Source: Gottschalkia purinilytica
Lineage (GTDB): Bacteria > Bacillota > Clostridia > Tissierellales > Gottschalkiaceae
Length of the DNA: 64,000 nucleotides
Reading direction: 5' to 3'
Assembly: GCF_001190785.1 (NCBI RefSeq)
Contig: NZ_LGSS01000005.1
Span: 124,001 to 188,000 of the forward strand
Positions 17,271-26,974 of the stretch are shown here, piece after piece; position 1 is the first letter of the stretch, and each line of letters opens with the position of its first letter. A program made the translations under genes and the position numbers. The notes beneath the pieces were generated by a model. The model saw only the letters and a program-made list of their open reading frames with translations, ran no database searches and was not told where the DNA came from.

Positions 17271-18029
17271 ATGAAAAAAATATGGAAAATAATTATCATA
17301 TCAACATTAATTTTTTTTACTTTAGGAAATTTAGGGTTTGCACAAAGTGATTTGTCTTTGTTTGGAAAAACTATAGAAATTAAGGATGCTGGTAATCCAG
17401 GAAGTTATACTACAAGTATTCAATTATTAATATTATTTACTATTTTAACTCTTGCACCAACCATTTTAATAATGATGACTAGTTTTACTAGAATTATTAT
17501 AGTATTATCTTTTACTAGAAACTCATTAGGAACTCAACAGATACCTCCTAATCAGGTTTTAATTGGACTAGCTTTATTTTTAACCTTATTTATTATGGCA
17601 CCTATTGGAAGTCAAATAAATAAAGAGGCTATACAGCCATATATGAAAGAGGAAATTACACAAGATCAAGCATTAGAAAAAGCTATGAATCCAATTAGAA
17701 AGTTTATGTTTAAGCAAACAAAAGAAAAGGATATGGCTCTTTTTCTTAAAGTTGCTAAAATAAAAAATGTTGAAAAGCTAGATCAAATACCTACAAAAGT
17801 GTTAATACCAGCATTTGTGATAAGTGAACTGAAAGCTGCATTTCAAATAGGATTTATAATATTCATTCCATTTTTAGTTATTGACATGGTAGTTGCAAGT
17901 ACACTCATGTCTATGGGGATGATGATGCTACCACCAGTAATGATATCCTTACCATTTAAAATACTACTTTTTATAATGGTAGATGGTTGGAATCTTATAA
18001 TAGGACAATTAATTACAAGCTTTAAGTAG
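17271..18029 (+). CDS. fliP: Flagellar export gate protein FliP
   Basis: FliP is the core subunit of the FliPQR export channel. It has a cleavable-type signal sequence (MKKIWKIIIISTLIFFTLG), then the family signatures MMTSFTRIIIVLSFTRNSLG and QIGFIIFIPFLVIDMVVAS, with four transmembrane segments in all. I selected ATG 17271, spaced from AAGGAATGAG; an in-frame ATG at 17253 overlaps fliO and would add charged residues before the signal. Confidence 0.96.
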   Translation: MKKIWKIIIISTLIFFTLGNLGFAQSDLSLFGKTIEIKDAGNPGSYTTSIQLLILFTILTLAPTILIMMTSFTRIIIVLSFTRNSLGTQQIPPNQVLIGLALFLTLFIMAPIGSQINKEAIQPYMKEEITQDQALEKAMNPIRKFMFKQTKEKDMALFLKVAKIKNVEKLDQIPTKVLIPAFVISELKAAFQIGFIIFIPFLVIDMVVASTLMSMGMMMLPPVMISLPFKILLFIMVDGWNLIIGQLITSFK

Positions 18030-18046
18030 CTAAGGAGAGATATTTT

Positions 18047-18316
18047 ATGAGTCAAGGAGATGTTTTAAATATTGCGCAACAGGCTATGACAACTATACTT
18101 ATGGTATCTGCACCTATGCTAGGAATTGGATTATTGGTAGGGCTAATAGTCAGTATATTTCAAGCTACTACCCAAATTCAAGAAGCAACTTTAGCATTTG
18201 TTCCTAAAATAGTTGCTGTTTTAGTATCTTTCTTAATATTTGGACCATGGATGTTAAGAGTAGTAATAGAATTTACCCAAAATCTTTTCATGGCTATGAA
18301 TAGTTATCTTAAATAA
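18047..18316 (+). CDS. fliQ: Flagellar export gate protein FliQ
   Basis: FliQ is the 89-residue, two-helix subunit of the export gate. Signature stretches are APMLGIGLLVGLIVSIFQA and TQIQEATLAFVPKIVAV. It sits between fliP and fliR with 17-bp gaps. Confidence 0.96.
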   Translation: MSQGDVLNIAQQAMTTILMVSAPMLGIGLLVGLIVSIFQATTQIQEATLAFVPKIVAVLVSFLIFGPWMLRVVIEFTQNLFMAMNSYLK

Positions 18317-18333
18317 TTAGATGGTGACGAATT

Positions 18334-19122
18334 ATGGAAAATACTATATTAGATATTTTAATGAATAAATATCAGGTTTTTATATTTATATTAATTAGAA
18401 CAACAGGAATATTTATAATATCTCCTATATTTAGCAGAAATAATATTCCTAATATATTAAAAATAGGATTTTCTTTTATAATGTCTATTATATTAGTTAA
18501 TGTTGTCAATGTTGAGCAAACTATTTTTAATGATTTAGAGTTTCTTATTGTATGCACTAAAGAGCTTGTAATTGGCTTAATGATAGGGTTTATATCATAT
18601 TTGTTTTTTACATTGTTTTATTTATCTGGACAAATTATTGACATGCAAGTTGGATTTAGTATGGTTAATGTATTAGATCCTCAAAGTAATACCCAAGTAC
18701 CTATAATGGGAAACTTTTATTACATGTTAGCAACTGTAATATTTTTAATAGTAAATGGACATCACTTTTTAATAGAAGCCTTAGTAAAATCATATGAGTA
18801 TGTTGGAATAGGAACAGCTATATTCAACGATAATCTATTAAAACAGTTTATATTTATTATAGGAAAAATATTTATTATAGCATTTAAAATTAGTAGCCCT
18901 ATACTAGTTACAATAATTTTAGTAGATGCTTTATTAGGTATACTAGCTAGGACTATGCCTCAAATGAATGTTTTTATAGTTGGATTGCCATTAAAGATAA
19001 TTATAGGTATTTCCATTATAATAGCTTCATTACCTTTGTTCTTTACTGCTCTTCAACATATATTCAATAATATGTATGAGGAGATTTTTAACTTTTTAAA
19101 GGTAATACAAAAAGGATGGTAG
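18334..19122 (+). CDS. fliR: Flagellar export gate protein FliR
   Basis: FliR is the single-copy FliPQR subunit. The 262 residues hold about six hydrophobic segments; recognisable blocks are RTTGIFIISPIFSRNNIP, GQIIDMQVGFSMVNVLDPQ and LGILARTMPQMNVFIVGLP. Its end lies next to the flhB start, and the two proteins are sometimes fused in Clostridia, but here they are separate. Confidence 0.95.
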   Translation: MENTILDILMNKYQVFIFILIRTTGIFIISPIFSRNNIPNILKIGFSFIMSIILVNVVNVEQTIFNDLEFLIVCTKELVIGLMIGFISYLFFTLFYLSGQIIDMQVGFSMVNVLDPQSNTQVPIMGNFYYMLATVIFLIVNGHHFLIEALVKSYEYVGIGTAIFNDNLLKQFIFIIGKIFIIAFKISSPILVTIILVDALLGILARTMPQMNVFIVGLPLKIIIGISIIIASLPLFFTALQHIFNNMYEEIFNFLKVIQKGW

Positions 19123-19124
19123 AT

Positions 19125-20210
19125 GTGAGCTTGGACTTTAAAATAAATCTTCAGCTATTTTCAGAAGAGAAAACAGAAAAGGCTACTCCAAAAAGAAGAA
19201 GAGAAGCAAGAGAAAAAGGACAAGTATTACAAAGTAGAGAAATAAACTCAGCAATAATACTAATATTTGTCTTTTTAGCACTAAAGATGTTTGGATATGG
19301 CATACTAAATAAAACTATGGCTTTTACAGTAAATACAATTAAAGACTATGCTTCAGGATCAGGTACTATCACAATGACTGAAGTAAGTAATATAATGCTC
19401 AAATCCGTTGTAACACTATTCATTATAGTAGGACCTATAGCTTTAGTTGCACTTGTAGTAGGAGTAGCAACTAGCTATATGCAGGTAGGATTTTTATTTA
19501 CTATGAAATCAATAGAATTTAAATTAAGTAAACTAAATCCTATAGAAGGATTTAAGAGATTGTTTTCTAAGAGGTCTATCGTAGAATTAATAAAATCTTT
19601 TATAAAAATTTTCTTAATAGGATATGTAATATATTCTTATGGTATTAAACAAGTAGTTAAAATTTTAAATTTAATGGATAATAATGTTCAAGGAATTACA
19701 AAATATCTTGGGGATACAGTAACTAATGTGGCATTTAGAGCCGGTGGAGTTCTTGTAGTGTTGGCAGCTTTTGATTACCTATATCAATGGTGGGACTATG
19801 AAAAAAACCTTAAGATGAGTAAACAAGAAATAAAAGAAGAGTTCAAACAAACAGACGGAAATCCTCAAATTAAATCTAAGATAAAAGAAAAACAAAGACA
19901 AATAGCTATGAGAAGAATGATGCAAGATGTCCCTAAAGCAGATGTTATAATCACAAACCCAACTCATTATGCAGTTGCATTAAAATATGATAAAGATCTT
20001 TACGATGCTCCATATGTTTTAGCAAAAGGACAGGATCTTGTAGCTCAAAAAATAAAAGATATAGCTAATGATAATTCTATACCTATTGTAGAAGACAAAC
20101 CTTTAGCCAGAACTTTACATGCAACAGCTGATATAGGACAAGTTATACCAGAAGAGTTATATCAAACAGTTGCTGAAGTATTGGCTTATGTATATAGCTT
20201 AAAATCATAA
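19125..20210 (+). CDS. flhB: Flagellar export switch protein FlhB
   Basis: FlhB closes the export gate and undergoes self-cleavage at NPTH to switch substrate class. The motif VIITNPTHYAVALKYD lies near residue 278. The N-terminal SEEKTEKATPKRRREAREKG and four transmembrane segments are standard. GTG at 19125 has AAGGA 8 bp upstream; ATG at 19116, overlapping fliR by 7 bp, is an alternative start that adds three residues. Confidence 0.95.
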   Translation: MSLDFKINLQLFSEEKTEKATPKRRREAREKGQVLQSREINSAIILIFVFLALKMFGYGILNKTMAFTVNTIKDYASGSGTITMTEVSNIMLKSVVTLFIIVGPIALVALVVGVATSYMQVGFLFTMKSIEFKLSKLNPIEGFKRLFSKRSIVELIKSFIKIFLIGYVIYSYGIKQVVKILNLMDNNVQGITKYLGDTVTNVAFRAGGVLVVLAAFDYLYQWWDYEKNLKMSKQEIKEEFKQTDGNPQIKSKIKEKQRQIAMRRMMQDVPKADVIITNPTHYAVALKYDKDLYDAPYVLAKGQDLVAQKIKDIANDNSIPIVEDKPLARTLHATADIGQVIPEELYQTVAEVLAYVYSLKS

Positions 20211-20229
20211 AAGGAGGATTGCTATTGTC

Positions 20230-22263
20230 ATGAAATTTGGAGATATTAGTATTGCAATTGCTGTTATTGGCATAATAGTAATGATAATAATACCTATACC
20301 TTTAGGTGCATTAGATATATTTTTAAGTCTTAATATAGCCCTTGGTTTATTAATATTACTTATATCAATGTATACTAAAGATGCACTCCAATTTTCAATA
20401 TTTCCATCGTTATTGTTGCTTACAACCTTATTTAGGTTAGCCCTTAACATATCTACTACTAGATACATATTAAAAGATGGTAATGCTGGAAGTGTTATTG
20501 AAACATTTGGAAACTTTGTTATACAGGGTAATATATTCGTAGGATTAGTAATCTTTTTAATTATAGTTATTATTAACTTTATAGTAATTACAAAAGGTTC
20601 AGAAAGGGTTGCAGAAGTAGCTGCTAGATTTACACTTGATGCTATGCCAGGTAAGCAAATGGCTATAGATGCTGATCTCAATTCAGGCTTAATAACAGAA
20701 CAAGAAGCAAAAATAAGAAGAAAAGAAATTCAACAACAAGCAGATTTTTATGGAGCTATGGATGGAGCAAGTAAGTTCGTAAAAGGAGATGCTATAGCAG
20801 GGATTATAATTACAATTATAAACCTTACAGCTGGTATAGGTATAGGGGTTATAGGAAGAGGTCTTACAGTGGGAGAAGCAGTATCAAGTTATGCTTTATT
20901 AACTGTAGGTGATGGACTAGTTAGCCAGATACCTGCATTATTAATTTCTACTGCTACAGGTCTTGTAGTAACAAGAGCTGCTTCAGAAGCAAATTTAGGA
21001 CAAGACTTATTAGGACAGTTATTTGGGAATAATCCTAAATTAATGTTCATTATAGGGGGAGTTTTAATATTCTTAGGATGGTTAACTCCACTACCATCAA
21101 TACCTTATACAATACTTGCATTAATATTCTTGATAACAGGATTTATAATGAGTTCAACTATTAAGAAAACTGAAGAAGAAGAACAAGAAATAGCTGAGGT
21201 TTCAGAAGTAGAAGAAATCAGAAAACCAGAAAACGTTATGAATCTATTAAAGGTAGAAGAATTAGAGTTAGAATTTGGATATGGAATAATTCCTCTTGCC
21301 GATGCTAATCAAGGGGGAGACTTATTAGATAGAATAGTTATGATTAGAAGACAATTGGCAATAGAACTAGGTATGGTAGTTCCAATGGTAAGACTTAGAG
21401 ACAACATACAACTAAATCCAAATGAATATGTGATAAAAATAAAGGGTGTTGAGGTATCAAAAGGAGAACTTCTTTTTGATCACTTTTTAGCAATGAATCC
21501 AGGGACTGCACAAACAGATTTAGAAGGTATTGATACTTTTGAACCTGCATTTGGACTTCCTGCAAAGTGGATACCTGAGCAAGACAGAGAAAAAGCTGAA
21601 ATATTGGGATATACTGTTGTAGATCCACCTTCTATAATAGCTACACATTTGACAGAAGTTATAAAAAGTAATGCAAGTAGTTTACTAGGTAGACAAGATG
21701 TTAAGAGCTTAATTGATAATGTAAAAGAAGAACATCCAGCACTTGTAGATGAATTAGTTCCTAAACAACTTTCAATTGGAGAAATTCAAAAAGTGTTATC
21801 TAATCTATTAAAAGAACAGATTTCTATAAGGGACATGGTTTCTATATTAGAAACATTAGCTGATAATGTTCAAGTTACTAGAGATACTGATATGCTTACT
21901 GAATATGTAAGACAAAAATTATCAAGATATATAACTAAAAAATATGCAGATAACAACTACTTAAAAGTAATAACTTTAGATAGTGAGTTAGAACAATTAA
22001 TAATGAACTCTGTAAATCAAACTGAAACAGGATCTTATTTATCTATAGAACCAAATAAAGCACAAGATATACTACATAGTACGTTAAAAAATGTTGAAAG
22101 ACTTACATCTGTAGGATTGCAACCGATAGTTCTTACTGCACCAGTATTAAGAATTTATTTTAAAAGATTAACAGAACAAGCTATAAAGGACTTAATAGTG
22201 CTTTCATATAACGAAATAGAATCTAGTATAGAAGTGCAATCAATTGGGATGGTGGCCTTATAA
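20230..22263 (+). CDS. flhA: Flagellar export gate protein FlhA
   Basis: FlhA is the nonameric export-gate protein with an N-terminal membrane domain (about 1-315, roughly eight helices) and a C-terminal cytoplasmic ring that receives chaperone-substrate complexes. Signatures include RLALNISTTRYILKDG, ARFTLDAMPGKQMAIDAD and DRIVMIRRQLAIELG. 677 residues is standard. Its stop overlaps the flhF start by one base. Confidence 0.97.
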   Translation: MKFGDISIAIAVIGIIVMIIIPIPLGALDIFLSLNIALGLLILLISMYTKDALQFSIFPSLLLLTTLFRLALNISTTRYILKDGNAGSVIETFGNFVIQGNIFVGLVIFLIIVIINFIVITKGSERVAEVAARFTLDAMPGKQMAIDADLNSGLITEQEAKIRRKEIQQQADFYGAMDGASKFVKGDAIAGIIITIINLTAGIGIGVIGRGLTVGEAVSSYALLTVGDGLVSQIPALLISTATGLVVTRAASEANLGQDLLGQLFGNNPKLMFIIGGVLIFLGWLTPLPSIPYTILALIFLITGFIMSSTIKKTEEEEQEIAEVSEVEEIRKPENVMNLLKVEELELEFGYGIIPLADANQGGDLLDRIVMIRRQLAIELGMVVPMVRLRDNIQLNPNEYVIKIKGVEVSKGELLFDHFLAMNPGTAQTDLEGIDTFEPAFGLPAKWIPEQDREKAEILGYTVVDPPSIIATHLTEVIKSNASSLLGRQDVKSLIDNVKEEHPALVDELVPKQLSIGEIQKVLSNLLKEQISIRDMVSILETLADNVQVTRDTDMLTEYVRQKLSRYITKKYADNNYLKVITLDSELEQLIMNSVNQTETGSYLSIEPNKAQDILHSTLKNVERLTSVGLQPIVLTAPVLRIYFKRLTEQAIKDLIVLSYNEIESSIEVQSIGMVAL

Positions 22264-23387
22264 TGAAAGTAAAGAAATATGTTGGGAATACTACGCAAGA
22301 AGTTATGAATAAAATAAAAACAGAGCTTGGATCTAATGCTGTAATATTACATACAAAAAAGATTAGGAAACCAAGCTTCTTTGGGCTCTTCCATAAAGAT
22401 TTAATAGAAATAGTGGCAGCTGTAGATGAAAAAAATAAAATAAAAAGTAAGGTAAAACAAAATAACATAAACAACAAATTAAATAATGGTATTAAGAATA
22501 ATACTGAACAAAGTATCTCGGAAGAAATGAAAGAGCTTAAAAGTTCAATTAACTATATAGTTGAAAAGTTAAAGAATAAAGATTCAAATAATAACCTTGA
22601 AGAATTAGAGGAATTTTTAAAAATATTAAAAGATAATGGGGTAAGAGAAGAAATAGCTGTTGAGATTTTAGGAGAAATAAATAGTAGGTTAAATTTACAA
22701 GATAAGGATCACAAAACTATAAGTGAGATTATAAAGCATAATATAAAATCTTATCTAGGAGAACCATCTCCGATAAAATTTGATGGGGAGAAGAAAGTCA
22801 TATTTTTTATTGGACCTACTGGAGTTGGCAAAACAACTACATTAGCTAAAATAGCAGCTAATTTTACATTAAATGAAGGTTGTGAAGTAGGTTTTATAAC
22901 TGCAGATACATATAGAATAGGTGCTGTAGATCAGCTAAAAATTTATGCTGAAATTTTAGAAATACCTGTAAATACCATATATGAAATAAAAGGAATTTAT
23001 GAAGCTTTATCGAATTTAAGAGATAAAGATATTATTTTGATAGACACTGCAGGAAGAAGTCATAAAAACAAGGAACAAATGGCAGAATTAAAAGATTTAA
23101 TAAATACTGTAAAAAATAAAGAAGTTTATTTAATACTGAACTTAGGAACGGATATTAGTACTATTACTTCTATATTAAAGCAATATGAATTTATTCAAGA
23201 CTATAAAATTATATTTACTAAAGTAGATGAGTGTGAAAATGTAGGAAATATATTAAATACTAAATACTATTCTAATAAACAATTATCTTACATAACAACT
23301 GGACAGAATGTTCCAGATGACATTGAAGTTGTTGATATAGAAAAAATAACAAAACTATTAGTTGGAGAAATAAAGTATGAATCATGA
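22263..23387 (+). CDS. flhF: Flagellar placement GTPase FlhF
   Basis: FlhF is an SRP-family GTPase that helps set flagellar position and number. The N-terminal B domain (1-80) starts MKVKKYVGNTTQEVMNKIK. An NG domain follows with G1 GPTGVGKTTTLAKIA, DTYRIGAVDQL, G3 DTAGRSHKN and G4 FTKVDE. All GTPase motifs look intact in 374 residues, in contrast to the degenerate FlhG partner encoded next; the two genes overlap by 11 bp. Confidence 0.95.
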   Translation: MKVKKYVGNTTQEVMNKIKTELGSNAVILHTKKIRKPSFFGLFHKDLIEIVAAVDEKNKIKSKVKQNNINNKLNNGIKNNTEQSISEEMKELKSSINYIVEKLKNKDSNNNLEELEEFLKILKDNGVREEIAVEILGEINSRLNLQDKDHKTISEIIKHNIKSYLGEPSPIKFDGEKKVIFFIGPTGVGKTTTLAKIAANFTLNEGCEVGFITADTYRIGAVDQLKIYAEILEIPVNTIYEIKGIYEALSNLRDKDIILIDTAGRSHKNKEQMAELKDLINTVKNKEVYLILNLGTDISTITSILKQYEFIQDYKIIFTKVDECENVGNILNTKYYSNKQLSYITTGQNVPDDIEVVDIEKITKLLVGEIKYES

Positions 23388-24189
23388 TCAAGCTAAAAAT
23401 TTGAGGGAACTAGTACAGCATAAAAAAAATGAGAGTAATGAAAAAAAATGTATGAATCCTAAAAAAATAATATTTACAGGTGTAAGTGAGGGAGTAGGAA
23501 ATACTACTGCTATAGTTAATATTTCTCATATACTTAGTAACTTAGGGTATAAAGTTATAATATTAGATTGTAATTCAGGATTTATTACTACTGATACACT
23601 ATTTAAAATAAGGCCTAATTATGATACAAGTTTACTTTTAACAGAAGACTATGAATTAAAAGATATTGTAACTAATGTAAATAAAAATATTGACGTAATT
23701 TATATTAGTAAAATTATAAGAGATGTTGAAAGATATACGAATAATCATAATATTTTAAATAGTAAGATAAATGAACTTTTAAATTATGCTGATTTTATTT
23801 TAATAGATATAGACTATAGTTTGTTAAATGAGAGAAGTTACTTGATAGATGATAAAAGTAACATAGTCATAACATGTAATCCTAATAATAAGAATTTAAA
23901 AGAGGCTTATTGTGCTATAAAGTATTTATTTTCAATTAACAACTATAAGACTTTAAGAATAATGTTTAATAGAGTAAAAGATTTTTCTATATTGACAGAG
24001 ATATTTAATAGATTAGAATCAGCAACTGATCAATTTTTAGGAAAGCGTATCGAAAAAATTGGATATATGAGTAGTGACTTACAAATATTGAATCATTTAA
24101 AAGGCCAAAATTTAACTACATTAAATGATATAAGTTCTAAAACTATAGAAGAAGTAAGAAAAATTGTTGATAATATAGTGAAATTATAA
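23377..24189 (+). CDS. flhG: FlhG/YlxH-type MinD-like protein with a degenerate P-loop
   Basis: Position directly after flhF and a MinD/ParA fold pattern identify this 270-residue protein as FlhG (YlxH). The N-terminal motif DQAKNLRELV (residues 4-13) matches the FlhF-activating helix. The ATP site is abnormal: the deviant Walker A that should read GKGGVGKS is VSEGVGNT (36-43), so both lysines are lost (Ser37, Asn42). The Walker B/switch region reads ILIDIDYSLLN rather than ending DTGAG. The frame is open with no internal stop and the gene is translationally coupled, so it looks like a constrained pseudo-ATPase, not debris. Confidence 0.88.
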   Translation: MNHDQAKNLRELVQHKKNESNEKKCMNPKKIIFTGVSEGVGNTTAIVNISHILSNLGYKVIILDCNSGFITTDTLFKIRPNYDTSLLLTEDYELKDIVTNVNKNIDVIYISKIIRDVERYTNNHNILNSKINELLNYADFILIDIDYSLLNERSYLIDDKSNIVITCNPNNKNLKEAYCAIKYLFSINNYKTLRIMFNRVKDFSILTEIFNRLESATDQFLGKRIEKIGYMSSDLQILNHLKGQNLTTLNDISSKTIEEVRKIVDNIVKL

Positions 24190-24318
24190 ATATTAATCTT
24201 ATTAAAAAGTATTGGTATTAATAAATCCTGAATTATTATTAAGAGATTTATCATACGAATATATAGTAATAATACATAGCTAATATTTAAATAAATAACT
24301 AGAAAAGGACTGATAAAT

Positions 24319-24936
24319 ATGATTAATAAGATTAAATCAGTAGATGGAGAGATAAAGGCTAATAAAGATAACTTAGTAGCTATAGGTACTTCTACTGGTG
24401 GGCCAAAGGCATTACAGTCTATTATTCCTTTAATAAAAAAAGATATTAACTGTAGCATAGTTATAGTTCAACATATGCCAAAAGGATTCACAAAATCTTT
24501 GTCAGAAAGGTTAAATACAATTTCTAATATTACAGTAAAAGAGGCTGAACATGGAGAAATAGTGAAAAAAGGGTATTGCTATATAGCTCCTGGGGACTAT
24601 CACATGAGTATAATAGAAAAAAATAAAAATATTTATATAAATCTAAGTAAAGAAAAGCCTGTATCAGGACATAGACCATCAGTTGATGTTATGATGCAAT
24701 CCGTAGCTAAATTAAAAGATATAAACAAAATAGGAGTTATTTTAACTGGAATGGGTTCAGATGGAGCTAAAGGAATGAAAGAAATATTTGAAAGTGGAGG
24801 ATATACTATAGCCCAAAATGAAGAGACTTGTGTTGTTTACGGAATGCCTAAATCTGCAATAAACATTGAAGTCATAAAGAAAATACTTCCATTAGATCAG
24901 ATAGCTAGCGAAATAATGAATATACTGGGAGGATGA
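24319..24936 (+). CDS. cheB: Protein-glutamate methylesterase CheB, catalytic domain only
   Basis: CheB removes methyl groups from, and deamidates, chemoreceptor glutamates. The catalytic triad is intact: Ser25 in GTSTGGPKAL, His52 in VQHMPKGF and Asp148 in TGMGSDGAKGM. The 205 residues cover only the methylesterase domain; the usual N-terminal receiver (about 120 residues) is absent. The 129-bp gap upstream shows no receiver remnant in any frame I read, and is too short to hold one. The start is ATG behind AAAAGGACTG. No cheR occurs in the window. Confidence 0.9.
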   Translation: MINKIKSVDGEIKANKDNLVAIGTSTGGPKALQSIIPLIKKDINCSIVIVQHMPKGFTKSLSERLNTISNITVKEAEHGEIVKKGYCYIAPGDYHMSIIEKNKNIYINLSKEKPVSGHRPSVDVMMQSVAKLKDINKIGVILTGMGSDGAKGMKEIFESGGYTIAQNEETCVVYGMPKSAINIEVIKKILPLDQIASEIMNILGG

Positions 24937-24940
24937 TATT

Positions 24941-26959
24941 ATGGATATGAATCAATACTTAGACATATTTATAGAAGAATCAAGAGAACATTTACAATAT
25001 ATGAATGAACACTTGCTTAGCTTAGAAAAAAATCCTAATGAAAAAAGTTTATTAAATGAAATTTTTAGAGTAGCACATACTTTAAAAGGTATGTCAGGAA
25101 CTATGGGGTTTACAAGAATAGCTAATTTAACGCATGAAATGGAAAATTTATTGGATGCTCTTAGAAATGATAAAGTAGCAGCTAATAGTCATATAATAGA
25201 CATATTATTTAGATGCTTTGATTCTTTAGATGAATATCTAAACAATATTATAGAAATGGGTCAAGAAGGAGAGCTAGATAGTACAGGACTAGTAGGAGAA
25301 ATAAACAGTATATTAAATGGAGATATTGACTTACAACAAGCAAATGATAAAGAGCAAGATAAAGAAACACTTAAACTTGATGAATATACCATTAAAGCTA
25401 TAAAATCTGGAAATGAAAATAATTTAAATGCTTATCAAATAAATGTAAAAATTAGTGAAGAATGTATGCTCAAATCTGCCAGGGCATTTATCGTATTTAC
25501 TACATTAGAGGAAAGTTGTGAAATCCTCCATTCTAATCCACCTGCTGAAGATATAGAAGATGAAAAGTTCGACTTGGAATTTACATTAGTTGTAGTATCA
25601 TCTGATGATAAAAAAGAAATAAGAGATAAGCTATTATCAATATCTGAAATAGCAAGTGTAGATATAGAAGAAGTAGAGATTACTTCACAATCATTTGATA
25701 ATAATGAAAAAATGAAACAAGAAACAGCATCTATCGATGTTAAACCAACTGAGATAATTCAAGGTTCTAAGACTGCTACTCAAGATAAGAAAAAGAATAT
25801 TACTAAATCTTCTAATAAAATAGGAAAAACAGTTAGGGTAGATATAGATAGGCTTGATAATTTAATGAATCTAGTAAGTGAGCTTATAATCATAAAAACT
25901 AGACTAGAAGATACAGGTAATACTCAAAAAGGAGATATGAATGAAGCTATAGAGTATCTTGAAAGAATTACTACAAGTTTGCATGATGCTGTTATGAAAG
26001 TAAGAATGGTTCCTATAGAAAGGGTATTTAACAGATTTCCAAGGATGGTTAGAGATTTAACTAAAGATCTTGGAAAAGATATAGAACTTGTAATGTCAGG
26101 AGAAGAAACAGAAGTTGATAGAACAATTATAGATGAAATTGGAGATCCTTTGATACATTTAATAAGAAACTCTATAGATCATGGAATAGAAAGTCCCGAA
26201 ATAAGAGAACAACTAGGAAAAAATAAAACAGGTATATTAGATCTAAAGGCTTATGCAGATGGAAATAACGTTGTTATAGAGTTAGATGATGATGGAAGTG
26301 GTTTAAATTTAGAAAAGATAAAGAAAAAGGCAGTTGAAAGAGGATTAATTTCTGAGTATGAGTTAAATGAAATGTCGAAAGAAGATGCAATAGATTTACT
26401 GTTTAAACCTGGATTTAGTACAGCTGAAACTGTTTCTGATTTATCCGGCAGAGGCGTGGGACTTGATGTAGTTAAAACAAAGATAGAATCTATTAGTGGG
26501 AATGTAGAGGTTAAAACTGAACAAGGTATAGGTACTAAATTTATAATTAGACTTCCTTTAACTTTAGCTATTATCCAAGCCCTATTAATAAATATAGGAG
26601 AAGAGATATACGCAATACCTTTGAGTTCTATCAGTGAGATAAGTTCTATTAAAAATAACGAAATAAGAAAAATTCAAAATCAAGAAGTTGTACTATTTAG
26701 AAATAAAACTTTACCTATAATAAGGTTAAATAGTGTACTTGGCATAGAAGATAGTGAAGATGATGAAGAAAGAACTATAGTTATAGTTAGAAAAGGAGAT
26801 AAAGAAGCAGGATTAATAATAGATAATTTAATAGGTCAACAGGAAATAGTTATAAAATCACTTGGCAAGTTTTTATCTGATATTCCTTACTTGTCAGGAG
26901 CGACTATACTTGGAAATGGTAAAATATCATTAATATTAGATGTTAACTCTTTATTTTAA
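24941..26959 (+). CDS. cheA: Chemotaxis histidine kinase CheA
   Basis: CheA phosphorylates CheY (and CheB where a receiver exists). Domains in order: P1 Hpt with phospho-His46 in RVAHTLKGMSG; a P2-like region about 160-250; P3 dimerisation at about 300-360 (VDIDRLDNLMNLVSELIII); P4 ATPase with HLIRNSIDHGIE, DDGSGLN and SGRGVGLDVV; and P5 CheW-like regulatory domain at about 535-670. 672 residues is full length. It is 4 bp after cheB. Confidence 0.97.
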   Translation: MDMNQYLDIFIEESREHLQYMNEHLLSLEKNPNEKSLLNEIFRVAHTLKGMSGTMGFTRIANLTHEMENLLDALRNDKVAANSHIIDILFRCFDSLDEYLNNIIEMGQEGELDSTGLVGEINSILNGDIDLQQANDKEQDKETLKLDEYTIKAIKSGNENNLNAYQINVKISEECMLKSARAFIVFTTLEESCEILHSNPPAEDIEDEKFDLEFTLVVVSSDDKKEIRDKLLSISEIASVDIEEVEITSQSFDNNEKMKQETASIDVKPTEIIQGSKTATQDKKKNITKSSNKIGKTVRVDIDRLDNLMNLVSELIIIKTRLEDTGNTQKGDMNEAIEYLERITTSLHDAVMKVRMVPIERVFNRFPRMVRDLTKDLGKDIELVMSGEETEVDRTIIDEIGDPLIHLIRNSIDHGIESPEIREQLGKNKTGILDLKAYADGNNVVIELDDDGSGLNLEKIKKKAVERGLISEYELNEMSKEDAIDLLFKPGFSTAETVSDLSGRGVGLDVVKTKIESISGNVEVKTEQGIGTKFIIRLPLTLAIIQALLINIGEEIYAIPLSSISEISSIKNNEIRKIQNQEVVLFRNKTLPIIRLNSVLGIEDSEDDEERTIVIVRKGDKEAGLIIDNLIGQQEIVIKSLGKFLSDIPYLSGATILGNGKISLILDVNSLF

Positions 26960-26974
26960 AATAGGGGGAGAATT

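Noticed and set aside
24190-24318. Remnant of a CheB receiver domain
   Set aside because: Too short, and no receiver-like motif (acidic pair, phospho-Asp block, KPF) in the frames I translated.
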